Positions 16,904-24,278 of a stretch of 64,000 nt of DNA are shown here, one piece after another. The stretch's first letter is position 1, and each line of letters starts with the position of its first letter. The DNA comes from an uncultured Desulfovibrio sp. (GTDB lineage Bacteria > Desulfobacterota > Desulfovibrionia > Desulfovibrionales > Desulfovibrionaceae), in contig NZ_CAJUBO010000002.1 of the NCBI RefSeq assembly GCF_910584445.1, forward strand, positions 1 to 64,000, given 5' to 3'. The notes beneath the pieces are model-generated. The model was not told where the DNA came from, made no database searches, and was given only the letters and a program-made list of their open reading frames with translations. The position numbers were made by a program, and so were the translations under genes.

Positions 16904-17686
16904 TCAGCAGTCATTTCCGAGCTTGTTGCGTACCTGACGGCACAGGCCCATGAGCGCGTCGTATTCGTGCCGCCGCAGATGCGCGCGGCCGAAAAGCCGG
17001 CGCCAGGGCAGGAGAAAATACTCGGGATTGTCGCCGTGCAGGACGTCCAGCGTCAGGAGCATGGCCTTGAAATTCTCCATGAGGCGCTCCTGCTCCGCCG
17101 CGGTGATGCCGCGCGCGCCGGTCGGCGCCCCGCCGTCGGGTCCGGGCGCGGGCGTTTCCGGACCCGTGGTGCCGCCCCGCTGCGCGCGGGAACACTCGTA
17201 CAGCAGGAGAAGGACCGCCTGGGCCAGGTTGAGCGAACTTGCCTCTCCCGCTGTGGGAATGGTGACGAGGCGGTGGCACAGAAGCAGCTCTTCATTGCTC
17301 AGGCCCCGGTCTTCTGAACCGAACACGAGCGAAATGCCATCGCCCGCGCGCACGGCCTGTGCCGCCACGCTTCCGGCCTGGTCGGCCGTGAGCACGCTTT
17401 GGCGCCAGCCGCCGAGGCGCGCGGTCGTGCCCATGACAAGGCTGCTGCCTGCCACTGCCTCCGCCAGCGTGGGGACCACGCGCGTGGCTTCGAGCACGGG
17501 CAGGCCCTTGGGGGTCGCCAGGGGACGCGCCTTTTCGATCTCCCAGCGCTCGGGCGCCACAAGACAGAGGCGGGAACAGCCCATATTGGCGCAGGCGCGG
17601 GCGGCCATGCCGATATTTTCGGGAAAGCGCGTCCTGACGAGCACCACTTCAACGGCATGCAGCGGCACGGAACACCTCAGCAGCAC
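16904..17686 (-). CDS. TrmJ-like SPOUT RNA 2'-O-methyltransferase
   Basis: A SpoU/TrmH-family methyltransferase with the trefoil-knot motifs VLVRTRFPENIGMAARACANMG, LVFGSEDRGLSNEEL and IPTAGEASSLNLAQAV split as motifs 1, 2 and 3 (each shown here in part). The TrmJ subgroup methylates position 32 of tRNAs. The C-terminal extension (residues ~165-260) with LPWRRLFGRAHLRRHE is typical of TrmJ. The ATG at 17686 overlaps the DUF456 gene by ten bases; a GTG a few codons in is an alternative. Target specificity is inferred from subfamily resemblance. Confidence 0.85.
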   Translation of the reverse strand: MLLRCSVPLHAVEVVLVRTRFPENIGMAARACANMGCSRLCLVAPERWEIEKARPLATPKGLPVLEATRVVPTLAEAVAGSSLVMGTTARLGGWRQSVLTADQAGSVAAQAVRAGDGISLVFGSEDRGLSNEELLLCHRLVTIPTAGEASSLNLAQAVLLLLYECSRAQRGGTTGPETPAPGPDGGAPTGARGITAAEQERLMENFKAMLLTLDVLHGDNPEYFLLPWRRLFGRAHLRRHEYDALMGLCRQVRNKLGNDC

Positions 17687-18285
17687 AGCTGCGCGCCCTG
17701 CAGGAACAGGCGGACGACTTCCGCCGGGGCCTCGGGCATAGTGGCGGGCACGGCCGCGGGCGCTTCAGGCCAGATGCGGTGGGCGGTGAGGGCGATCATG
17801 GCGGCCCCTGTGCCGCATTTGCAGACAGTGCCGAGGAAGCGCCCCATCATGGCGCCCATGGCCGCATTCATGGCTTCACTGGCGGGGCGCCCCTTATACA
17901 GCTCCATGGCGTAGCAGCCGAGCCACGCGCCAACGAGGGCGCCCAGCAGGGCGCCGAGGCCCCAGAAGAGCGGCGCCAGCAGGATGGCGCCCACAAAGGC
18001 GCCCACCATGCCGGCGAAGGTTCCCGAAGAGCTGGAGCCGTAATGGCGCGCCTTGACCACCTGGACACCCAGTTCCAGCGCCTCGCCAAGCAGGCCGAAG
18101 CCCACCATGACCACCCAGAACCAGACGTCAAGGGAACCGGACGCCGGAGCCGCCAGCTTCCAGAGGGCCACAAGGCCAAGGATGATCCAGTTGGCGGGCA
18201 GCCCGAAGATATTGAGGAACAGCACAAAACAGAGGAGCGTGATGAAGGCTCCCGCCAGAAGAGACGCAAGAGGAAAGAGATCCAT
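17677..18285 (-). CDS. DUF456 family membrane protein
   Basis: A 202-residue hydrophobic protein with about five membrane segments. It shows the DUF456 layout: FGLPANWIILG in the first third, LGEALELGVQVVKARHYGSSSSGTF in the middle and Gly/Ala-rich segments (AGMVGAFVGAI, GALLGALVGAWLG). The function of the family is unknown. It sits between a CoA ligase gene (13 bases upstream) and the TrmJ-like gene (overlapping), suggesting one leftward transcription unit. Confidence 0.85.
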   Translation of the reverse strand: MDLFPLASLLAGAFITLLCFVLFLNIFGLPANWIILGLVALWKLAAPASGSLDVWFWVVMVGFGLLGEALELGVQVVKARHYGSSSSGTFAGMVGAFVGAILLAPLFWGLGALLGALVGAWLGCYAMELYKGRPASEAMNAAMGAMMGRFLGTVCKCGTGAAMIALTAHRIWPEAPAAVPATMPEAPAEVVRLFLQGAQLCC

Positions 18286-18297
18286 GCCGTGTTTCTT

Positions 18298-19596
18298 CTA
18301 CTTCTTCACGCGCAGGTCGCGCACGCGTACGGCCTTGCCCTCCGTACGGGGCAGGCTGTTGCTTTCCACCAGCTCGACGCTCGGCGTGACGAGGATCTCG
18401 TCGCGCAGGCGCTGGGCGATGACCTTTTGCAGATTGTGGAGGACGCGCATGTCTTCCACGAAATACTCGTCGCGGATCTCCACCTGGACGCGCATGACGT
18501 CGCCAAAGCCGTCGTTCTCCAGCAGGATGAGGTAGCTTTGCCCCACTTCGGGAAAGGTCATGATCACTTCCTCAATCTGCATGGGGTAGATATTGACGCC
18601 CTTGACGATGAACATGTCGTCCGCGCGGCCGAGGATGCGGTCCATGCGTCGGTGCTGTCGCCCGCAGGAACAGGTGCCGGGGAGGAAGCGGGTGAGATCG
18701 CGCGTGCGGTAGCGCAGGATGGGCATGCCCTGGCGGCAGAGGCTCGTCATGACGAGTTCGCCCACTTCGCCCTCAGGCATGGGGGCGCCTGTGGCCGGGT
18801 CCACGATTTCGGGGATGTAGGCGTCCTCCCAGATGTGGAGGCCGTCCTGCGCCAGGCATTCAAAGCCCACGCCGGGACCGTTCATTTCGGAAAGGCCGTA
18901 GGAGTTGTAGGCCTTCATGGCGAAGAGTTCCTCGATACGGCGGCGGAATTCTTCCGTATATGGCTCGGCGCCCACCAGGGCGATACGCAGGGGAAAGTCG
19001 CGCGGGTCCTCGCCCATGGTACGCAAATGCTCGCCGAGAATGAGCGCGTAGGAAGGCAGGATGTGCGCCACCGTGGTGCGGAAATCCCTGGCGAGCTTGA
19101 TCTGGCGCCGCGAATTGCCCGCGCCCGCGGGAATGGTCATGCAGCCGAGCCGCTCCGCGCCGAAATGGATGCCCAGTCCTCCCGTGAACAGGCCGTAGCC
19201 CGACATGTTCTGAAAGACATCGTCGCGGCGCACGCCAACCATGTACATGCAGCGGGCCATGAGATCCGACCAGGAATTGATGTCGTTCTGCGTATGGCAG
19301 ATTGCCACTGGCGAACCGGTGGTGCCGCTGGAACAGTGCATGCGAACGATCTCGCCCTGGGGCACGCACAAAAGCCCCGTGGGATACTGGGAGCGCAGAT
19401 CGTCCTTGGTGGTGAAGGGGATGCGCGCAAGGTCGTCAAGGCTCCGGATCGCGTCCGCGTCAATGCCCGCTTCATCCAGCCGTTGGCGGTAAAAGGCGCA
19501 GCGCCGCGCCTGGGCGACAGTTCCCTTCAGGCGCGTCAGCTGCGTGTCGGCGATGTGGTCACGGCTCCAGAGTTCGGCAGGATCAAAAACGTCCAT
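18298..19596 (-). CDS. paaK: Phenylacetate--CoA ligase family AMP-forming enzyme
   Basis: A 432-residue adenylate-forming enzyme. The P-loop CSSGTTGSPVA, the A5-like SYGLSEMNGPGVGFEC and the C-terminal GRADDMFIVKGVNIYPMQIEE are visible, together with PFTTKDDLR near the N-terminus, all typical of PaaK-type ligases. It would activate an aryl acid such as phenylacetate to its CoA thioester. In anaerobes this kind of gene usually works with indolepyruvate oxidoreductases in aromatic amino acid fermentation, but none is in this window. Substrate is inferred. Confidence 0.9.
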   Translation of the reverse strand: MDVFDPAELWSRDHIADTQLTRLKGTVAQARRCAFYRQRLDEAGIDADAIRSLDDLARIPFTTKDDLRSQYPTGLLCVPQGEIVRMHCSSGTTGSPVAICHTQNDINSWSDLMARCMYMVGVRRDDVFQNMSGYGLFTGGLGIHFGAERLGCMTIPAGAGNSRRQIKLARDFRTTVAHILPSYALILGEHLRTMGEDPRDFPLRIALVGAEPYTEEFRRRIEELFAMKAYNSYGLSEMNGPGVGFECLAQDGLHIWEDAYIPEIVDPATGAPMPEGEVGELVMTSLCRQGMPILRYRTRDLTRFLPGTCSCGRQHRRMDRILGRADDMFIVKGVNIYPMQIEEVIMTFPEVGQSYLILLENDGFGDVMRVQVEIRDEYFVEDMRVLHNLQKVIAQRLRDEILVTPSVELVESNSLPRTEGKAVRVRDLRVKK

Positions 19597-19640
19597 CAGT
19601 CATCCTTGGTATAGAAGAGAAGAAGTGGCGGCACGCCACG

Positions 19641-20696
19641 TCAGGAGTGGGGGCGCGCCTGCGCCCAGCCGTGGAGGATGCCGAAACAGCCCGCATGTGG
19701 CATGTCACCGTACGGTGCGATGTTGCGGCCATGGCCTGACAGAAGGTTTCGGCGAGGCCCGAGCAGATAGGTGGGCGCAAAGCTGCCTGCCGCCTCGCAA
19801 TGTTCGCCGAATGCCGTCCCGTGGCCGCCGCTGGCATGGACATCCTCGGCGGGGAGCCAGCGCAGACGCAACTGCCGCAAGTCCTCCAGCAGAAGCGGCA
19901 ACTCGCGCCGGTCGGTATGGTGCTCATACAGGCCGCAGACACGCCCCCGGTACACCAGCGCCGCCAGGGTGTGCTCGTTGCCCGCGTTGATGATGGTGAT
20001 GCCTTCGCGAAAGCTGCGTTCCACCACGTCAGCGTCACAGAGCGCCCCAAGGATGGCGCAGGTGGCGGTGTCCGCCACGGGGCCGCCGGTTTTCGACTGG
20101 AGCGCCCGCAGACGGTCCATGGACCCGGGAGCCTGCGGGTAGATCCAGCGGCTGGGGTCGGGATCCGCGGCGAGCAGGGCATCCCAGCCTTTCATGCGCT
20201 CTTGACGTTCGTCCCCGGCGTGCGCGCCGGTATCCTGCGCGGCGGCCAGGATCATGTGGGGCTGGGGCAGGGCGGAAAGCCGGAACAGGCTGTCCCAGAA
20301 TCCGGGCGAGAAATCTTCCAGATGAACGGGCACACAGGTCGCCGGGCAGCTCTCCGTGATGGTGACGCCAAGAGCGCGCACGGTCTCCACCCCACCAATG
20401 GCGCGGGCGGCGGCTTCAGTGGCGGTGGCTGTCAGGCCGGCGGCAATATGTCCGCGCAACGCGTCCAGAAAGCCGTTGCCCATGATGCCGCCGTAGAGCC
20501 AGAGGCCGTTCTTGAGCAGCGTCAGCTCGCGGATGCGCTGCCCCACGAGCCGGGCCGGTGAGGGCAGGATCCATCGGGGCCAGTTGCCGCATTCCTGTCC
20601 CGGACGCGCCAGCAGGGCCTTTTGGGTGCCGCTGCCGATGTCCAGACAGAGCACTGGTCCGGTTTCCCGCAAGAAAAGGTGTACTTGTTCATCCAT
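19641..20696 (-). CDS. DUF1786 family protein (actin-like ATPase fold)
   Basis: A 351-residue protein. It opens with CLDIGSGTQKALL, a phosphate-1-like loop of sugar-kinase/actin folds, and has a central Gly-rich GGIMGNGF and a late INAGNEHTLAAL segment plus GGHGTAFGEHC. This matches DUF1786, found in sulfate reducers and archaea, of unknown function. The ATG at 20696 is preferred over an upstream in-frame start because homology begins shortly after it. It is 44 bases upstream of paaK and may be co-transcribed. No catalytic role should be assumed. Confidence 0.75.
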   Translation of the reverse strand: MDEQVHLFLRETGPVLCLDIGSGTQKALLARPGQECGNWPRWILPSPARLVGQRIRELTLLKNGLWLYGGIMGNGFLDALRGHIAAGLTATATEAAARAIGGVETVRALGVTITESCPATCVPVHLEDFSPGFWDSLFRLSALPQPHMILAAAQDTGAHAGDERQERMKGWDALLAADPDPSRWIYPQAPGSMDRLRALQSKTGGPVADTATCAILGALCDADVVERSFREGITIINAGNEHTLAALVYRGRVCGLYEHHTDRRELPLLLEDLRQLRLRWLPAEDVHASGGHGTAFGEHCEAAGSFAPTYLLGPRRNLLSGHGRNIAPYGDMPHAGCFGILHGWAQARPHS

Positions 20697-20838
20697 TTCC
20701 GTTGTCGGCTCCCGCGCGGAAAATCGCCGCCTGACTGTGATACCCGCAAATCCTGCATCAACGCAAGCCCGGGAAGTTTGCTGAAGGCGCAAAAAATGCT
20801 TGCCAAGTTTGGTAAAGAAAGCTAAGTATCTTCCTCAC

Positions 20839-20923
20839 GCCGAGGTGGTGGAACTGGTAGACACGCTATCTTGAGGGGGTAGTGGCAATTGCTGTGCGGG
20901 TTCGAGTCCCGCCCTCGGCACCA
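20839..20923 (+). tRNA. tRNA-Leu (anticodon GAG)
   Basis: The acceptor arm GCCGAGG pairs with CCTCGGC, with the CCA encoded (20921-20923). The D-arm is followed by the anticodon stem CTATC/GGTAG with loop TTGAGGG, placing GAG at positions 34-36. A long variable arm and the TTCGAGTCC T-loop complete a class II tRNA-Leu reading CUC/CUU. Its 3' end borders an integrase remnant, so it is the likely attachment site of the accessory region to the right. Confidence 0.96.
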
Positions 20924-20944
20924 ACAAAGATTTCACGCACATTC

Positions 20945-20990
20945 GAGAAAGCCCGCAAAGCCTTGAGTCAAGCGGGCTTTCTCTGTTTTT
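20945..20990 (+). terminator. Intrinsic terminator after tRNA-Leu
   Basis: GAGAAAGCCCGC (20945-20956) pairs perfectly with GCGGGCTTTCTC (20972-20983), followed by TGTTTTT. A strong Rho-independent terminator for the tRNA transcript. Confidence 0.9.
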
Positions 20991-21036
20991 AGCGTTCGTC
21001 TGTGTTCGCTAAAGTCCGTTGATAGCCGCGAGAAAA

Positions 21037-21241
21037 GGGGGCAACAATGGGGGCAAGTCAAGCGCTGACAGTTGCCCCCTGCCGGAGTTGCCCCCATGCC
21101 CTTCAAATTGACGGATACCGCCATCCGCGCGGCCAAGCCCAGGGAAAAACGCTACAAGCTGGCGGCTGGTGAAGGTCTGTACGTTGAAGTTGCCCCCAGC
21201 GGGGGCAAGTGGTGGCGTATCAAGTATCGTTTCGGGGGCAA
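21037..21241. repeat. Seven copies of GGGGGCAA / TTGCCCCC around the integrase start
   Basis: The octamer GGGGGCAA occurs at 21037, 21049, 21201 and 21234, and its complement TTGCCCCC at 21072, 21088 and 21190. Two direct copies face two inverted copies just ahead of the integrase ATG (21096), and three more lie inside its coding sequence. They could be arm-type integrase binding sites or an autoregulatory array. Confidence 0.7.
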
Positions 21242-21326
21242 GGAAAACGTCTTTCCCTCGGCGTCTATCCTGCCGTGGGATTAAAAGAGGCGCGGAACCG
21301 GGCAATGACGATGCCGGGCATGCCGC
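21096..21326 (+). pseudogene. P4-type tyrosine integrase, N-terminal remnant (frameshifted)
   Basis: MPFKLTDTAIRAAKP...YKLAAGEGLYVEVAPSG is the arm-binding (DUF4102) start of P4-family integrases. The frame closes at 21282. The continuation GKRLSLGVYPAVGLKEARNRA is found in another frame from about 21240, showing a frameshift. Nothing resembling the core-binding or catalytic domain follows, so the gene is also truncated. The position directly after tRNA-Leu is what is expected for such an integrase. It should be inactive. Confidence 0.85.
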
Positions 21327-21575
21327 ATGGCAGAGGTGGAGCCGGGCCTTTCCTCCTGCCGTGTGCAGCCCCGCCGTGGGATTCAAAGACCTTGGCGAGA
21401 TGCACCGGGCCGCGCTGACGCCGCCGCTGCGGGAAGAAATCCCCACGGCCGGGGAATGGTTCACCGCCGCGCTCCAGCTTGCCGCGGAATCGCGCGGAAA
21501 GCGGCGGAGGAGCTGGCCGGAGGCAACGCGCAGGGTATTGAGACTGTGGGCACTGACCCCAATATGTTCTTTTGA
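21327..21575 (+). pseudogene. Unrecognised frameshifted remnant, possibly phage-derived
   Basis: One frame reads DLGEMHRAALTPPLREEIP and continues into a helical stretch. A different frame from ~21495 carries ARKAAEELAGGNAQGIETV and ends at 21575. The two frames together look like one broken protein C-terminus. I do not recognise the family. It directly follows the integrase remnant and is followed by a hairpin, so it likely belonged to the same element. Confidence 0.35.
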
Positions 21576-21588
21576 GCATGAGAAGCCC

Positions 21589-21624
21589 CCCGGCAGGAGG
21601 GGACAGGATTTCCTTCCTGCCGGG
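21589..21624 (+). terminator. Hairpin after the phage-like remnant
   Basis: CCCGGCAGGA (21589-21598) pairs with TCCTGCCGGG (21615-21624). The downstream bases are AT-rich but lack a proper T-run. Probable terminator of the rightward remnant. Confidence 0.6.
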
Positions 21625-21724
21625 CATATTTCACCTTGCCGGGCGCATTCCGACTTTTTTATTTTCGTGGCTCTGAAGGGCATTTTCGGGGCAAATTGTG
21701 GGGGAACAGTACGCACGCGCGAGG

Positions 21725-21755
21725 GCAAAAGAAAGGCCGCCCGGAGAGAGCGGCC
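21725..21755 (-). terminator. Intrinsic terminator of the tiny membrane-protein operon
   Basis: On the reverse strand GGCCGC (21755-21750) pairs with GCGGCC (21740-21735), followed by TTTCTTTT. It lies ~27 bases past the stop of the second small gene and supports that these small genes are really expressed. Confidence 0.75.
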
Positions 21756-21781
21756 ATTGGTTGCGTTGGGAAAGTACGGCA

Positions 21782-21865
21782 TCAGGACTTGAGAAAGAAC
21801 TTGGCCCAGACGCCTACGCAAAAAACCAGGACTCCGACAAGGGCAAAAGCCGTCCACGCGCTCAT
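21782..21865 (-). CDS. 27-residue single-pass membrane peptide
   Basis: Reads MSAWTAFALVGVLVFCVGVW then AKFFLKS. Residues 5-21 form one hydrophobic membrane span with a short basic tail. The start overlaps the stop of the preceding small gene as ATGA, and GGAG lies eight to nine bases upstream inside that gene. The translational coupling, RBS and downstream terminator argue for a real gene despite its size. Family unknown. The basic C-terminus suggests a type I-toxin-like, holin-like or transporter-partner peptide, but none of these can be chosen. Confidence 0.6.
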   Translation of the reverse strand: MSAWTAFALVGVLVFCVGVWAKFFLKS

Positions 21866-22023
21866 TGTTTGGCCTCCCATGCTGTCAGGATATAACTGCC
21901 AAGCAGGAAAGCTCCTGCCAGCCAAATGCCGTCCGTTTTTTCCTGAAAGACACCCAGGGCGATACCGACAATCGCAAGTTTTTGCATGGTGTCCGCTGTG
22001 AGTTTCAAGATGGCTTTTTTCAT
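21862..22023 (-). CDS. 53-residue membrane protein, partner of the 27-residue peptide
   Basis: Starts MKKAILKLTADTMQKLAIVG and ends ILTAWEAKQ. Two hydrophobic stretches (residues ~14-25 and ~33-47) are separated by a charged turn (FQEKTDG), giving a helical hairpin. The layout, a short amphipathic N-terminus and two spans, resembles small membrane proteins of the DUF6722 kind, but this is only a visual resemblance. A GAGG ribosome binding site sits five bases before the ATG. It lies in the mobile-element border region next to tRNA-Leu. Confidence 0.6.
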   Translation of the reverse strand: MKKAILKLTADTMQKLAIVGIALGVFQEKTDGIWLAGAFLLGSYILTAWEAKQ

Positions 22024-22179
22024 ATCCGCCTCACACCTCACAGATACCCACTAAGCGGCCCGCTGTCCATGCCGGAGCCTTCCGCCTGCCGGAGAAATGT
22101 TTCACGGAAATGGACGTGACACGAGTAGCACGATTTTTCAGGGGCGGAATACCGTTGCGGATTGCCAGCAAGCTTGCAG

Positions 22180-22384
22180 ACTTGTTGCAGGAATGACTGC
22201 TGGGTATTTTCTTGATGACAGGGAATATGATAGTGATGCCCTGATTGTATCACTCAAGAAAGACGGCATTCAGCCAGGCATTCCACCGCGGAAAATTCGC
22301 AAAAGTTTGAGAGCTGATGACAAGCATAAATATCTCCAATCATGGCCGCAATCTGGTGAGCAAGGTCAAACGCAGGTATCATGA
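22180..22384 (+). pseudogene. IS5-family transposase C-terminal remnant
   Basis: The stretch FLDDREYDSDALIVSLKKDG then QPGIPPRKIRKS matches the second DDE aspartate region and the following IPPR motif of IS5/IS427-type transposases (normally DKGYDSD...IPPR...R). Here the expected K-G-Y is altered, the downstream E-containing helix is scrambled and a stop follows. No start or terminal inverted repeats were found. It marks past insertion at the end of the glycan cluster. Confidence 0.7.
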
Positions 22385-24202
22385 ACGGGGCAAGGAGCAA
22401 CGCTCCCTATATTGGGGAAGTACCTCGTCCGGCGTTCCGTCCATGATGATCCGGCCATGCTCAAGCCAGATGATCTTGTCGCACTTTTCGACAGTCGTGA
22501 GCCTGTGCGCGATAAGGAGGCAGGTCACATGCCCGGGCAACGAATCCAGCGTCTGCTGGATAAGATTTTCGTTGGCCTGATCCAGGGCACTGGTGGCTTC
22601 GTCAAAGATGAGCAGTTTTGGTTCCGTGTACAAGGCACGAGCGATGGAAACACGTTGCGCCTGTCCGCCGGAGAGACCTTCCCCGTTTGCGCCGATGGGG
22701 CGTTCCAGTCCCAGAGGATGTGCGTCTGCAAAATCAAGCGCTGCCAAACGGCATGCCGTGTGCAAACGCCCTGTATCCGCAGTGTGTCCTCCCGCGGCGA
22801 AGGCAATGTTTTCGGCCAGCGTTCCGGCGAAGAGAAAGGGATTTTGTGGCACAAAGCCGGTGTGCAGGGAAAGTGCCGCCCCCTGGGACGGCGTCATGGG
22901 GCGGCCGTCCAGCAGGATGCGTCCTTCCTGCGGTGGCAGCAGCCCGCTCAGTATCCCCGCAAGGGTACTTTTGCCTCCGCCCGAGGAGCCGATGAGACCG
23001 ATTTTTTGTCCGCAGTGCAATGTCAGGCAGATATGGTCCACGGCATTACTTTCCGCCCCAGGGTAGCGGAAGCAAATGTCCTCGAGCATGATGGTTTGCG
23101 GGAAACGAAACTCCGCGTCCGGCTCCGGCGGTGTGCGGGATTGCGTGTCCCGCAGTTGTTCCAGCAACTCGAGTACTGCACTGGCCTGGGGCAACAGTGC
23201 GCGGACCTCAATATGCAGGCTGACAATGCGGTTGAAAAAGGGCAGAACACGCCAGGCCGTGAGGATCAGCATTGCCAGGGCCTCAGCGATACGGGCCGGG
23301 GCCGCATGCTGCACATGCACCATGAACAGAACGGACAGAACGACTACGACAAAGCCTGTGACCTCCAAGATCCAGGAAGGCAACGTGACGGCAATGCTGA
23401 TGAAGGAACGGGGTCGGCGCCCTGCCGATGCGCCTATTCTGATCCGTTCGAGAAAGTAGTCCTGCTGGTGATGGATGAGCACCTCGCGGATGCCGCCGGT
23501 AGCCTGCATGAGGGCGCGATTTTCTTCCCTGTCGCTGTCGGCAATGGCGATGGCGTTTGCATCGACATTTTTACGCAACACCGCATACAGGATGCCCCCG
23601 ATGGTTCCCGTGATGCCGAGGACCAGGCATGTCAGCACAGGGTCGTGACCGACAAGGCTGAGAAACAGCACGAGAATGGTCAATGCGTACGAGTAGATGG
23701 AAAGCAGATGCGTCAGCATGGCGCCCAGTACGCCGCGCCATGACATGATCTGGAAGGTGTTGCCCCCTGCGGGAGAAAGATGCCAGGCATAGTCCATATG
23801 CAGATAGCGCCGCATGATCTCTTCGCCGACGGCCAGGGAGATGTCCTGCCCCAGCAAGGCGATGGAGCGGGCGCAGATATAGCTCATATAGTTTTTGGTT
23901 GCGCTGACCGCGACCACCACGATTCCCGAGAGCAGCAGCAGATTATGGGGATGCGCCGCCCATGCGCCGAGTCCCGGCAGCAGAAAGAACAGCGTGCGGT
24001 AAAAGATGTTTTCGCGCAGGACGTCCGGATCGCCCACAGCCAGCCCCATGCCGGTGAGCGTGAGGATGAAGCCCAGCTCCAGAAGACTTTGAACGGTCAT
24101 CAAGCCAAAAATCAGTGCGGACCGCAGCCGCAGGCGGCGATCCAACAGCCGCAGGATGCGGCGAAGGCCGGAGACGGCAAAAAAATGGGAAACAACCATC
24201 AT
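22379..24202 (-). CDS. ABC transporter, fused membrane and ATPase domains (PglK/MsbA-like flippase)
   Basis: About 607 residues: an N-terminal type IV exporter membrane domain with six spans (residues ~20-330) and a C-terminal ATPase with Walker A GSSGGGKST, signature LSGGQAQRVSIARAL, Walker B LLIFDEATSALD and the H-loop IAHRLTT. Such half-transporters act as homodimers. The neighbours suggest flipping of a lipid-linked glycan (as PglK or Wzk do) to the periplasm. The start at 24202 is preceded by AGGAG at good spacing. It is the last gene of the leftward glycan cluster and more GC-rich than the genes just upstream. Confidence 0.88.
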   Translation of the reverse strand: MMVVSHFFAVSGLRRILRLLDRRLRLRSALIFGLMTVQSLLELGFILTLTGMGLAVGDPDVLRENIFYRTLFFLLPGLGAWAAHPHNLLLLSGIVVVAVSATKNYMSYICARSIALLGQDISLAVGEEIMRRYLHMDYAWHLSPAGGNTFQIMSWRGVLGAMLTHLLSIYSYALTILVLFLSLVGHDPVLTCLVLGITGTIGGILYAVLRKNVDANAIAIADSDREENRALMQATGGIREVLIHHQQDYFLERIRIGASAGRRPRSFISIAVTLPSWILEVTGFVVVVLSVLFMVHVQHAAPARIAEALAMLILTAWRVLPFFNRIVSLHIEVRALLPQASAVLELLEQLRDTQSRTPPEPDAEFRFPQTIMLEDICFRYPGAESNAVDHICLTLHCGQKIGLIGSSGGGKSTLAGILSGLLPPQEGRILLDGRPMTPSQGAALSLHTGFVPQNPFLFAGTLAENIAFAAGGHTADTGRLHTACRLAALDFADAHPLGLERPIGANGEGLSGGQAQRVSIARALYTEPKLLIFDEATSALDQANENLIQQTLDSLPGHVTCLLIAHRLTTVEKCDKIIWLEHGRIIMDGTPDEVLPQYRERCSLPRS

Positions 24203-24278
24203 GGTCTGTCTCCTCGTAGCCCACAGCATACGCTATTAGTAGCATTACAACGAAATTGATATGTATATACGACATTCA

